A stretch of DNA of 64,000 nt from contig NZ_VSEY01000052.1 of assembly GCF_008086045.1 (NCBI RefSeq), positions 1 through 64,000 of the forward strand, given 5' to 3'. This DNA is from Nonomuraea sp. PA05 (GTDB taxonomy: Bacteria; Actinomycetota; Actinomycetes; Streptosporangiales; Streptosporangiaceae). Below are positions 8,659 to 16,894 of the stretch, piece by piece. The notes beneath the pieces were generated by a model. That model searched no databases and was not told where the DNA came from. It saw nothing but the letters and a program-made list of their open reading frames with translations. The translations under genes and the position numbers were made by a program. Every line of letters begins with the position of its first letter. Within the stretch, counting starts at the first letter, position 1.

Positions 8659-11556
8659 ATGGTGATGGGGATGGTGGGCCGTGACGGTGAGACGGCTGTG
8701 CTGCTGGGGCTGATCGGCGAGGCTCGGCTCGGCAGGGGCGGGGTCGTGCTGGTCACGGGTGAGGCGGGGATCGGGAAGTCGCGGCTGCTCGCCGAGTGCG
8801 GTGATCTCGCTCGTGCGGCGGGGCTGGCGGTGCTGGGCGGGCGGTCGGCCGAGGGGGGTGGCACCTTTCGAGCGGTCGCGCAGGCGCTGGCCGGACGGGC
8901 CTCGCCCGGGGCGCTGCCGGAGGAGTTGCGGCCGTATCGGGGGATGTTGGGGCGGCTTCTGCCGGAGTGGGCCGAGCCGGGTGACGCGCCGCCGCCGCAC
9001 GTGGATCCGATTCTGGTGCTGGGTGAGGGGCTGCTCCGGCTGCTGAGGGTGGTCGGGGAAGACGCGGGCGATGCTGGGGGTGGGGGTGGTGGCCCTGGCG
9101 GAGGCGAACACGCGGGTGGAGGTGGTGGCCCTGGCGGAGGCGAACACGCGGGCGGGGGCGGTGGCCCTGGCGGAGGCGAACACGCGGGCGGAGCCGGGGG
9201 CGGGTGCGTGCTCGTCCTGGAAGACGTCCACTGGGCGGACGCGGACACGCTCGCCCTCATCGAGTACCTCGCCACGGCCAGCAGCCGATGGCCCGCCCTG
9301 ATCGTGGTCTCCGCCAGGGACGACGAGCCCGGCGCCCCCGACCACCTGAGCCGCCTCCTCCTGCTGCCGGAGGTGACCACGCTACGACTCGGCCGCCTGT
9401 GCGACGCCGACATCGCGGTGCTGGCCAGAGGCCGCGCCGGCACGCTCGCACTTCCCGACGACCTGCTCAGCCACGTGGTGGTCCAGTCCGACGGTCTCCC
9501 CTACCTGGCGGAGGAACTGGTGGCCGGGATACTCGAATCGGGCACACCCCAGGTCACGCCCCGGCTCGCCTGCCGTATCGCCGCCCGCCTGACGACGCTC
9601 ACGCCCGCGCAACGCACCGTGCTGGAGGCGGCCGCGGTGCTCGGCGACGAGGTGGACGCGACGGTGCTCGGGCCGGTGACCGGCCGGCCGGAGCCCGAGG
9701 TGCTGGCCGCGCTACGAGCCGCGGACCCGCGGCTGCTGGTGCGGGCGGCGGACGAGGTGGGAGGGCGGTTGCGGTGGCGGCATGCGCTCACGCGCGAGGT
9801 GGTGCTGGCCTCGGTGACGCCGCCCGAGCGGGCCGCGGTGGCCCGCCGCGCCGCCGAGGCGCTGCTGAGCCGGGCCGATCCGCGGCACGACGCGCACGCG
9901 GCCGCGCTGCTGGCGGCGGCGGGCGAGCAGGAGAGGTCGGCCGGGATCCTGCTCAGGCTGGCCAGGCTGGACCTGGCCGGCGGCGCCCTGCACAGCGCGG
10001 AGGACCTGCTGGCGCGGGCGTCCGAGGCGCCGGCTCTGCGGCCGGTCGTGACGATCGAGCAGGTACGCCTGCTGACCCTGCTCGGCCGGCCCCACACCGC
10101 CCTGGAGTCCGGTGCCTGGGCGCTGGAGGAGCTGACCGGCGACCGGCATGCCGAGCTGTGCCTGCGGCTGGCCGAGGCTGCCGTCGTCGCCCGGCGCTGG
10201 CGTGCGGCCGACCGGTACGTGGAACGCGCCGGACGTCCGGGCGACCCGTGGGCGCTGGTCCTCGCCGCCGATTCCGCGTTCGGGGCGGGTGACCTGCGGC
10301 GGGCGGTCGAGTTGGCGGCCGTGGCCGTGGAACGGGCGAAGCGGGCGGGACGCTGGGAGACGGTGTGCCGGGCGTTGACGACGATCGGCCGGTGCGCGCT
10401 GGGGCACGACCCGGAGCTGGCGCGCGAGGCGTACGGGCTGGCGGCGCGGGTGGGGGCGGAGCACGGCCTGCTTCCTGCGCGGGTGACGGCGCTGTTCGGG
10501 CTCGCCGCGATCGAGTTGCTCGGCTCGCCGGACTCGCCGCTGCTGGCGGAGGCGCGTGAGCTGGCCCGGCGTACGGGGTTGCTGGCCGAGGTGGTGCGGA
10601 CGGATCTGCTGCGGGTGAACTCGGCCGTCACCGTGGAGGGGCCGCGTGCGGCCCGCGACCTGGCCGTGCGCACGGCAACCCAGGCCGGACGGCTGCGGCT
10701 GCACGGGATGCGGGCGGTCGCGGAGGTGTTCGCCGCCATGGGGTACGCGGCCGAGGGCGACGCGCCCCGGATGGAGGCCGTGCTGGCCGACGCGGCGGCC
10801 CGTCCTGATCCGCCCGTCGAGGTGGCCGCGCAGGTGCACGCCGCCCGCGGGCTGCTGCACCTGCTGCGGCACGACCTGCCGGAGGCGACCGCGCTGTTCG
10901 ACGCCGCGTTGCGTGACCTGGTGGGGCGTTGCGAGGCGGGGCCCGTACACCATTGGGGCCTGTGGGCGCTGCTGCGGACGGTCGTCGCCGACCGTGGCGC
11001 CGAGGCGCGCGAGACGCTGCGCCGCTCGCCCGCGGTGTTCCGGGCCGCGAACAGGGCGGGGCTGCAGTACGCCGACGCGGTCGCCGCCGGGCGGGAGGGG
11101 CAGCGGGAGCGGGCGGCGGCGCTGTTCGCGGACGGTGACAGCACGCTGGCCGGGCACCACTGGTGGCGGCGGCTGCTGCGGCTGTTCGCGCTGGAGGCCG
11201 CGATCGCCGACGGCTGGGGCGATCCGGTGCCCGCTCTCCGTACCGACCTGGAGGCGCATCTGCGCGCGGGCGACGCTCAGCTCGCCCGCATCTGCCGCGA
11301 TCTGCTGCGCGGGGCGGGCGCGCCCACCCGGCGGGGCCGCGGGCTGGCCACGGTCCCGGACGGGCTGCGCGCCGCCGGGGTGACCAGCCGGGAGATGGAC
11401 GTGCTCGGCCTGGTCGCCGAGGGGCTGTCCAACAGGAAGATCGCCGAGCGGCTGTTCATCTCACCGCGCACCGTGGACACGCACGTGTCGAACCTGCTGG
11501 CCAAGACGGCCTCCACCGACCGGGCGGACCTACGTGCCCGGGCCCGCCGTCCTTAA
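8659..11556 (+). CDS. LAL-type LuxR regulator with AAA ATPase domain
   Basis: About 965 residues. The N-terminus has an ATPase module with Walker A GEAGIGKS (Lys near residue 40) and Walker B-like LVLEDVHWAD (~190). The C-terminal ~65 residues form a LuxR helix-turn-helix (VTSREMDVLGLVAEGLSNRKIAERLF). The middle is helical and TPR-like. Such regulators are ATP-dependent transcription activators, but target genes and inducer are unknown. A glycine-rich 12-residue repeat (about three copies, GGGGGPGGGEHA) is inserted between Walker A and B, an odd place. An upstream extension of the frame lacks the conserved VGRD start, so the ATG at 8659 is preferred. Confidence 0.85.
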   Translation: MVMGMVGRDGETAVLLGLIGEARLGRGGVVLVTGEAGIGKSRLLAECGDLARAAGLAVLGGRSAEGGGTFRAVAQALAGRASPGALPEELRPYRGMLGRLLPEWAEPGDAPPPHVDPILVLGEGLLRLLRVVGEDAGDAGGGGGGPGGGEHAGGGGGPGGGEHAGGGGGPGGGEHAGGAGGGCVLVLEDVHWADADTLALIEYLATASSRWPALIVVSARDDEPGAPDHLSRLLLLPEVTTLRLGRLCDADIAVLARGRAGTLALPDDLLSHVVVQSDGLPYLAEELVAGILESGTPQVTPRLACRIAARLTTLTPAQRTVLEAAAVLGDEVDATVLGPVTGRPEPEVLAALRAADPRLLVRAADEVGGRLRWRHALTREVVLASVTPPERAAVARRAAEALLSRADPRHDAHAAALLAAAGEQERSAGILLRLARLDLAGGALHSAEDLLARASEAPALRPVVTIEQVRLLTLLGRPHTALESGAWALEELTGDRHAELCLRLAEAAVVARRWRAADRYVERAGRPGDPWALVLAADSAFGAGDLRRAVELAAVAVERAKRAGRWETVCRALTTIGRCALGHDPELAREAYGLAARVGAEHGLLPARVTALFGLAAIELLGSPDSPLLAEARELARRTGLLAEVVRTDLLRVNSAVTVEGPRAARDLAVRTATQAGRLRLHGMRAVAEVFAAMGYAAEGDAPRMEAVLADAAARPDPPVEVAAQVHAARGLLHLLRHDLPEATALFDAALRDLVGRCEAGPVHHWGLWALLRTVVADRGAEARETLRRSPAVFRAANRAGLQYADAVAAGREGQRERAAALFADGDSTLAGHHWWRRLLRLFALEAAIADGWGDPVPALRTDLEAHLRAGDAQLARICRDLLRGAGAPTRRGRGLATVPDGLRAAGVTSREMDVLGLVAEGLSNRKIAERLFISPRTVDTHVSNLLAKTASTDRADLRARARRP
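9085..9200 (+). repeat. 36-bp tandem repeat inside LuxR regulator
   Basis: Three in-frame copies of a 36-base unit (ggccctggcggaggcgaac recurring at 9091, 9127 and 9163). They encode a Gly-rich 12-residue repeat between the Walker motifs of the regulator. Such in-frame repeats tend to vary in copy number between strains. Confidence 0.85.
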
Positions 11557-11637
11557 CTCGGTGAAAACCACGGATCCGCCGCCACCCCCGCCGCGGCGAA
11601 GCTCGTTCACAGAGTCACTCATCTGTGAAGGAGTTCC

Positions 11638-12141
11638 ATGTCCACCGCAACGGTTCGGCGCCGCGTCAGCGCGGCCCTGCTCTGCACCATCGCGCTCTCC
11701 GGTCTGACGGTCGCCGCCGCCCCCGCTCAGGCGGCGGTCTCGCACGTCGAGTTCGGCCTGAAGACGCCGCTCGGCACCCTGGTGCTCACGGCTCGCGAGC
11801 CTGTGCCCCACTCCAAGGTCGGCTTCACCTTCGACAACGACAGCAGCCTGGCCCAGTGGGCCTTCATCAGGGAGCCGGACAACTCGACAGGCCGGTACGT
11901 CCTGCGGCACACCGAGAACACCGGCAACCCGCTCTGCCTCGACGGCCTCCCCGGCTTCGTCACGCTCCAGCCCTGCAACGGCAGGCTCGAACAGCTCTGG
12001 ACCTACAGCAGCAGCCTCGGCCTGAAGACCTCGCTGACCGGCCAGACCGCCTTCCTGCCGGCGGGCGACGTCCTCAGCCCGGGGACGAACCTGATCACGA
12101 GCACGCAGACGACCCGCCTCACCCGGCTCTTCGTGCCCTGA
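11638..12141 (+). CDS. small secreted protein with lectin-like repeat
   Basis: About 167 residues. A Sec signal peptide is clear (RRRVSAALLCTIALSGLTVAAAPAQA, cleavage near residue 32), so the mature protein is exported. The segment LCLDGLPGFVTLQPCNGRLEQLWTY resembles one ricin-type beta-trefoil repeat (CLD, CNG, QxW pattern). Sugar binding is possible but unproven, because a full trefoil needs three repeats and only one is evident. AAGGAG four to five bases before the ATG supports the start. It lies 98 bases before the pectin methylesterase but appears separated from it by a promoter. Confidence 0.6.
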   Translation: MSTATVRRRVSAALLCTIALSGLTVAAAPAQAAVSHVEFGLKTPLGTLVLTAREPVPHSKVGFTFDNDSSLAQWAFIREPDNSTGRYVLRHTENTGNPLCLDGLPGFVTLQPCNGRLEQLWTYSSSLGLKTSLTGQTAFLPAGDVLSPGTNLITSTQTTRLTRLFVP

Positions 12142-12167
12142 TCGCGAACGAACGGGGCTCACAACCC

Positions 12168-12205
12168 TTGACCCAGCCTGTTGAGCGGTGTCATATATAT
12201 TCACC
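12168..12205 (+). promoter_or_regulatory. promoter and AT-rich operator before pectin methylesterase
   Basis: TTGACC at 12168-12173 is a good -35 match. Seventeen bases on, the TCATAT stretch could be the -10. The AT-rich box 12189-12203, read on the minus strand as TGAATATATATGACA, matches boxes before other pectin genes in this window. It overlaps the likely -10, which would suit repression. The site is 35 bases before the GTG start. Confidence 0.55.
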
Positions 12206-12239
12206 GCCAACTATCCATTCGCGCGTAGAGAGGCCGAAT

Positions 12240-13655
12240 GTGAAGGCATCGATCCCCGTTCTCGTCACAGCGCTCGTCTTAGTCACGACCCCGGCAGCCG
12301 CGGAGACCGGTCCCCGGTTCTCGGCGCCGGGACGTGGCGGGACCTGCGTGGACGCCCCCCTCACGATCACCTTCCCCGAGCCCGTCACGCTGGGCTCGGC
12401 GGGAGCCATCGAGATCCGGCGCGCGGACGGCACGCTCGCCGACCGCATCGAGGCGGCCACCGCCAGGACGGACAAGAAGAACATCGGCCAGGCGATCTCG
12501 GACACGGGGCTGCCGCACGACTTCTCGTACGAATCGATCATGGTGGACGGGAGCACCGCCACCGTCCACCCGCACCACCAGCTCGACTACGACCAGCGGT
12601 ACACCGTCACCGTCGAGGCCGGCGTCTTCGCCGGGCAGGACGCCGCGAGCTGGAGCTTCGCCACCAGGAAGCACCCGCCCCGCAACCTGCGCCACCTGAC
12701 GGTCTCCGCCTCCGGCGCCGGCGACTTCTGCACCGTCCAGGGCGCCGTGGACGCGGTGCCGACGGGCAACACGCGGCCGGTCACCATCGACGTCAAGCGC
12801 GGCGTCTACACCGAGATGGTGTACGTCCGCGAGGACCGGCCGCACCTCACCGTCAAGGGCGCGGGCGCGGGACGCACCGTGATCCAGTACCCCAACAACG
12901 ACCTGCGCAACGGCGACAAGGCGCTGGTCAACGGCGGTCCGGCCGACGTGTGCCCGCGCCGCGTGCTGGAGACGTCCGACCTGCACAACTGCTGGCGGCA
13001 GACGTTCGGCGTGGACGCGGCCGACTTCCGGCTCGCCGACCTCACCGTGCACAACACGACCCCGGACGGCGGCTCGCAGGCCGAGGCCTTCCGGGGGAAC
13101 AACGACCGCATCGCGCTGGAGCGCGTGAACCTGTTCAGCAACCAGGACACGCTGCGGCTGCAGGGCAAGGGCTTCGTCACCGACAGCCACATCCGCGGGG
13201 ACACCGACTTCGTGTGGGGCACGGGCACCGTGTTCGTCCAGGACTCGGTGCTGGAGTCCACCGACCGCGGCTACATCTCGCAGAGCCGCAGCGACGCCAC
13301 GCGGCCTGGCTACGTGTTCGTGCGCACCAGGTTGACGCGGTCGGCCGGGGTGCCGGACGCGTCCGTGGTGCTGGGGCGGACCGCGGTGTGGCGCTTCACC
13401 CACAGCCAGGCGGTGTTCATCGACACGAAGATGGACGCGCACGTGGCGCCGGTGGGGTGGCAGATCGATCCGAACGACTGCGCGCAGGCCGGGTCGGCGT
13501 CGTTCTGGGAGTACAAGAGCACCGATCTGGACGGGCTGCCCATCGACACCTCGCAGCGGCTGGCCTGCTCGCGGCAGCTCACGGCCGAGGAGGCGGGGCG
13601 GTGGAGTGATCCGGCGTTCGTGCTGGGTGGCTGGGATCCGGAGGCCGGGCGTTGA
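12240..13655 (+). CDS. secreted pectin methylesterase (CE8)
   Basis: About 471 residues from a GTG start with GAGAGG six bases upstream. A signal peptide (VKASIPVLVTALVLVTTPAAA) precedes an Ig-like domain of the SbsA/Big_5 kind (~25-140), then a right-handed beta-helix pectinesterase domain. CE8 motifs are visible: QAEAFRG, NQDT (Asp ~303), GDTDFVWG (Asp ~323) and the LGR segment (Arg ~380, here LGRTAVWR for the usual LGRPW). CE8 enzymes remove methyl esters from homogalacturonan outside the cell, making it accessible to pectate lyase and polygalacturonase. The preceding AT-rich box suggests it belongs to the pectin regulon. Confidence 0.88.
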   Translation: MKASIPVLVTALVLVTTPAAAETGPRFSAPGRGGTCVDAPLTITFPEPVTLGSAGAIEIRRADGTLADRIEAATARTDKKNIGQAISDTGLPHDFSYESIMVDGSTATVHPHHQLDYDQRYTVTVEAGVFAGQDAASWSFATRKHPPRNLRHLTVSASGAGDFCTVQGAVDAVPTGNTRPVTIDVKRGVYTEMVYVREDRPHLTVKGAGAGRTVIQYPNNDLRNGDKALVNGGPADVCPRRVLETSDLHNCWRQTFGVDAADFRLADLTVHNTTPDGGSQAEAFRGNNDRIALERVNLFSNQDTLRLQGKGFVTDSHIRGDTDFVWGTGTVFVQDSVLESTDRGYISQSRSDATRPGYVFVRTRLTRSAGVPDASVVLGRTAVWRFTHSQAVFIDTKMDAHVAPVGWQIDPNDCAQAGSASFWEYKSTDLDGLPIDTSQRLACSRQLTAEEAGRWSDPAFVLGGWDPEAGR

Positions 13656-13672
13656 CGGAGGGAAGTGGCGAG

Positions 13673-14947
13673 ATGACGGACACAGCAGGCAACCAGGGTG
13701 CGAGCCGGCGCGGCATGCTCGGCGGCGTGCTGGGCGGGATCGGCGTGGCGCTGGCCGCCGGGGTGCCGGCGGGCGCCGCCCACGCGGCCGTTCCCGGCGA
13801 GAACGCCGCGGCCAGGCGTGGCGGCAAGCTCCCGCCCCGCCCGGTGGCGCCCGTGAACCAGGAGTCGGCGGCCAAGTTCGGCCCCGAGTACAAGACCCTC
13901 CCTCCAGCGGCCGCGGGCGTGGACATCGAGCCCCTGATCGGCATCACCACCCTCGAAGAGATCACCGCCCGCCGCCAGAAGATGATCGACTTCATCTGGA
14001 AGGGCGCCGGCCTCCCGAAGACGACCCCCACCGTCGAAACCGGCGTGGCCACCCCCGACGACCTCGCCTCCCTCACCGGAGTACGCAGGATCGACCTCCT
14101 GACGGTCCCGCTCAAGTACAGGATCACCGCCAAGGTCTACGACCTCCTCCCCCGCAAGCCGTGGAACCACCGCCTGGCCCTCTACCACAACGGCCACGGC
14201 GAGCCCCTCGACACCATGCTCCGCACCATCCAGCCGCTCCTCGACCGGGGCTACCGCGTGATGATCTACGCGATGCCCTTCCACCACTGGAACGCCGGCC
14301 AGCAGATCGAGGACCCGAAGACCCCGGGCACGATGCTCCCGAGCCCCTCCCACAAGGAGCTGGGCCCCTGGGAGAGCGACACGTTCTCGACGCTGACGTT
14401 CTTCCTGGAGCCGCTGGTCGTCACGCTCGACCACGCCCAGGCCGGCTACCGCCCGAGGTCGGTGGAGATGCTCGGCCTGTCGGGCGGCGGCTGGACGACC
14501 ACGGTGTACGCGGCGCTGGACCCCCGGATCAACCGCAGCTACCCGACGGCGGGCTCGCTGCCGTTCTTCCTGCGGGCGGCCTCGCCCAAGCCGAGCCCGA
14601 CCACCGGTGACTGGGAGCAGACGCGGGCGTCCTTCCCCGGCTTCTACTCCTCCATCACGGCGGGCACGGCCGACGACTACCTGCAGATGTACGTGATGGC
14701 GTCGGTCGGTGAGAACCGGGGGCAGTTGCAGATTCTCAACCGCTTCGACGAGTGCTGCTTCAACGGCGTGAGTCACCGCGTCTACCAGGCGCCGGTGCGT
14801 GACCGGGTGGCGCTGCTGGCGGGCGGGCGGCCGGAGCGGGGGCGGTGGGACCTGCTGGAGGACGCCACCCACGACGATCACACGATCTCGCCGCACGCCC
14901 TTGACGTGATCCTCTGGGATCTTGACACGGCAAATGTCACAACCTAA
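13673..14947 (+). CDS. Tat-exported alpha/beta hydrolase, putative esterase
   Basis: About 424 residues. A twin-arginine signal (SRRGMLGGVLGGIGVALAAG) ends near AHAA at residue ~39. An alpha/beta-hydrolase core follows: HNGHG (~172-176, oxyanion region), the nucleophile elbow GLSGGGW (Ser ~270) and a late DATHDDH segment carrying the likely catalytic His. The substrate is not readable. Its place directly behind the pectin methylesterase (GGAGGGA nine bases before the ATG, 17 bases between genes) suggests removal of an acyl group from pectin outside the cell, but another esterase role is possible. The -35/-10 for the next operon lies in its last codons. Confidence 0.65.
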   Translation: MTDTAGNQGASRRGMLGGVLGGIGVALAAGVPAGAAHAAVPGENAAARRGGKLPPRPVAPVNQESAAKFGPEYKTLPPAAAGVDIEPLIGITTLEEITARRQKMIDFIWKGAGLPKTTPTVETGVATPDDLASLTGVRRIDLLTVPLKYRITAKVYDLLPRKPWNHRLALYHNGHGEPLDTMLRTIQPLLDRGYRVMIYAMPFHHWNAGQQIEDPKTPGTMLPSPSHKELGPWESDTFSTLTFFLEPLVVTLDHAQAGYRPRSVEMLGLSGGGWTTTVYAALDPRINRSYPTAGSLPFFLRAASPKPSPTTGDWEQTRASFPGFYSSITAGTADDYLQMYVMASVGENRGQLQILNRFDECCFNGVSHRVYQAPVRDRVALLAGGRPERGRWDLLEDATHDDHTISPHALDVILWDLDTANVTT

Positions 14948-14950
14948 TAT
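14922..14950 (+). promoter_or_regulatory. strong sigma70-type promoter of apiose-like operon
   Basis: TTGACA at 14922-14927, a 17-base spacer, and TAATAT at 14945-14950. It overlaps the end of the esterase gene and lies about 50 bases before the first ATG of the operon. This is the best promoter match noticed in the window. Confidence 0.75.
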
Positions 14951-14951
14951 C

Positions 14952-14984
14952 GGAATATAGATACATCGATGAATAAATATTCAT
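14952..14984 (+). promoter_or_regulatory. tandem AT-rich operator of apiose-like operon
   Basis: Two boxes lie just downstream of the -10: GGAATATAGATACA (14952-14965) and the inverted repeat ATGAATA-AA-TATTCAT (14969-14984). Both resemble TGAATATATATnCA boxes near other pectin promoters. Their position over the transcription start suggests a repressor site; the regulator could be the SorC protein of this operon. Confidence 0.6.
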
Positions 14985-14996
14985 GACGGGAGTCGC

Positions 14997-15896
14997 ATGG
15001 CGGGCAGAACCTTTTCCCATCGGCGCCGGGTGATCATCAACACCGATGCGAAAAACGAGGCGGACGACCAATTCGCCATTGTGCACGCCCTGCTCTCCCC
15101 CAGCCTGGATATCCGCGGTCTGGTGGCCGCGCATTTCGGCAACCGGCGCACCCGGTCGAGCCTGGAGGAGAGCCGGGCGGAGATCGAGCTGCTGCTGCGG
15201 CTGATGAAGCTCGACGGCCGGGTGCCCGTGGCGGACGGCGCGCCGTACGCGCTGCCCGACGCCGGCACTCCGGTCCCCGCACCGGGCGTCGAGCTGATCG
15301 TCGAGGAGGCCATGCGCGACGTGGCCGAGCCGCTCTACGTGGCCTTCCTCGGCCCGCTCACCGACATGGCCTCGGCCCTGATGCTGGAGCCGCGCATCGC
15401 CGAGCGGGACGTGACGGTGATCTGGATCGGCGGCGGCGGGTACGACGGGGTCGGCCCGCAGGGGCCCCGGCCCGAGTTCAACCTGTCCAACGACATCACG
15501 GCCGCCAACATCGTCTTCTCCTCGGCGCTGAAGGTCTGGCAGATCCCGGCGCCGACGTACCGGATGATGGCCGTCGGCTACGCCGAGCTGGACGCGAAGG
15601 TCGCGCCGTGCGGCGAGATCGGCGACTATCTCGTCCGCCAGCTCGTGGAGTGGAACGAGCGGCAGCACGGCGGGTCGATCGAGTTCCGCGTGCTCGGCGA
15701 CTCCCCCGCGATCGGCCTGATGCTGCACCCCGACTGCGGGACGTGGACCGAGCGGCCCGCGCCGAACTTCCGCTACGACGGCGCGCACGACTTCTCCGTC
15801 GTCAACCGGCCGATCCGCACCTACGACTCGATCGACGCGCGCTTCATCCATGAGGACTTCTTCGCGAAGCTGCGCGCCTTCGCGGATCACCGCTGA
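14997..15896 (+). CDS. nucleoside-hydrolase-like protein heading apiose operon
   Basis: About 299 residues, no signal peptide. The N-terminus (INTDAKNEADDQFAI, Asp17, Asp23, Asp24) matches the calcium-binding Asp cluster of the inosine-uridine nucleoside hydrolase fold. The NEADDQ and DIRGLVA variants are more like the Sde182/DUF1593 nucleoside-hydrolase-like domain. GPLTDMASAL is also typical of the fold. Classical members hydrolyse N-ribosides. Here the gene heads a pentose operon, so hydrolysis of a furanoside linked to the apiose pathway is an inference. The following gene starts at most 18 bases downstream. Confidence 0.7.
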   Translation: MAGRTFSHRRRVIINTDAKNEADDQFAIVHALLSPSLDIRGLVAAHFGNRRTRSSLEESRAEIELLLRLMKLDGRVPVADGAPYALPDAGTPVPAPGVELIVEEAMRDVAEPLYVAFLGPLTDMASALMLEPRIAERDVTVIWIGGGGYDGVGPQGPRPEFNLSNDITAANIVFSSALKVWQIPAPTYRMMAVGYAELDAKVAPCGEIGDYLVRQLVEWNERQHGGSIEFRVLGDSPAIGLMLHPDCGTWTERPAPNFRYDGAHDFSVVNRPIRTYDSIDARFIHEDFFAKLRAFADHR

Positions 15897-15913
15897 TGGG
15901 AGGAACGAGGACC

Positions 15914-16894
15914 ATGCTGACGTTCGGCGCCGGAATCTGGGCGTTCGGGCAGATCGTCGACAGGTACGCCACCGACGGCTACGGCCCCGCCAGGACGATG
16001 ACGCAGATGCTGGACCTGGCGGCGGCCGTGGACGGGCTGGAGTGCCTGGACATCAACGTGCCGTTCGCCGAGGGCATCGACAAGGCGCCGGAGCTGGCGC
16101 GGGCGCTGGCCGACCGCGGGCTGCGGGCCAGGGCGATCACGCCGCACCTGTACACCAGGGAGTTCGCGAAGGGGGCGTTCACCAACCCCGACCCCGGGGT
16201 GCGCCGCCGCGCCGCCGAGCGCGTGCACGAGGCGGTGGACGTGGCCAGGGAGCTGGGCGCCGACTACGTGAAGTTCTGGCCGGGCCAGGACGGGTTCGAC
16301 CTGCCCGGCCAGGCCGACTACGCGCGGCTGTGGGAGCTGACGGTCGGCGCGATCCGCGATCTGGCCTCGGCGCATCCTGACGTGCAGTTCGCGATCGAGT
16401 ACAAGGCCAAGGAGCCGCGGGTGCGCATCACGCTCGCCGACGCGGCCCGCACCCTGCTGGCCATCGACGAGTCCGGGCAGCCGAACGTCGGCATCGTCAT
16501 GGACTTCGGCCACTCGCTGCTGGCCGGTGAGACGCCGGCCGAGGCGGTGCAGCTCGTGCACCGGCGCGGCAAGCTGGTTTCGGTCGAGCTGAACGACAAC
16601 TGGCGCGGCTGGGACGACGACCTGCCGGTGGCCTCGGTGCACCTGTTCGAGACCATCGAGTACCTGCTGGCGGTGCGCAGGATCGGGTGGAGCGCGCCCG
16701 TCCTGCTCGACCAGTTCCCGTTCAGGGAGGACCCGGTACGCGCGCTGTCCGAGAGCATCAGGACCATCCGGGCGCTGGAGCAGGTGTGCGACCGGATCGA
16801 CCTGGAAGCGCTCGGGGACGCCCAGGAGCGGCAGGACGCGCTGGCGGCGCAGGCGATCCTCTGGTCGGCGATCGGGATGGCACGTGCGACCTAG
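15914..16894 (+). CDS. apsI: sugar isomerase, candidate D-apiose isomerase
   Basis: About 326 residues, cytoplasmic. It is a xylose-isomerase-like TIM barrel (AP_endonuc_2 family): CLDINVPF, AITPHLYTREF, FAIEYKAKEPR (Glu ~162), GIVMDFGHSL (Asp ~197, His ~200) and LVSVELND (Glu ~225) carry candidate metal ligands. Alone it could be any aldose/ketose isomerase or epimerase, for example L-rhamnose isomerase. Adjacent split transketolase and FGGY kinase genes match the established apiose pathway, where ApsI converts D-apiose to apulose. The ATG at 15914 follows GGAGG and GAGG sequences; an ATG at 15896 overlapping the previous stop is possible. The symbol is a context-based proposal. Confidence 0.65.
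   Translation: MLTFGAGIWAFGQIVDRYATDGYGPARTMTQMLDLAAAVDGLECLDINVPFAEGIDKAPELARALADRGLRARAITPHLYTREFAKGAFTNPDPGVRRRAAERVHEAVDVARELGADYVKFWPGQDGFDLPGQADYARLWELTVGAIRDLASAHPDVQFAIEYKAKEPRVRITLADAARTLLAIDESGQPNVGIVMDFGHSLLAGETPAEAVQLVHRRGKLVSVELNDNWRGWDDDLPVASVHLFETIEYLLAVRRIGWSAPVLLDQFPFREDPVRALSESIRTIRALEQVCDRIDLEALGDAQERQDALAAQAILWSAIGMARAT

Noticed and set aside
9085..9200. CRISPR-like array
   Set aside because: Repeats are contiguous, in-frame and coding, with no unique spacers and no cas genes.
7804..9345. Minus-strand extensions of the DUF998 frame across the LuxR gene
   Set aside because: The DUF998 protein has a good ATG and ribosome binding site at 8495; the extension is the shadow of the divergent regulator.
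11625..12239. Upstream extension of the pectin methylesterase frame
   Set aside because: It overlaps the secreted protein gene, lacks a ribosome binding site and would place the signal peptide in mid-protein; GTG 12240 fits better.
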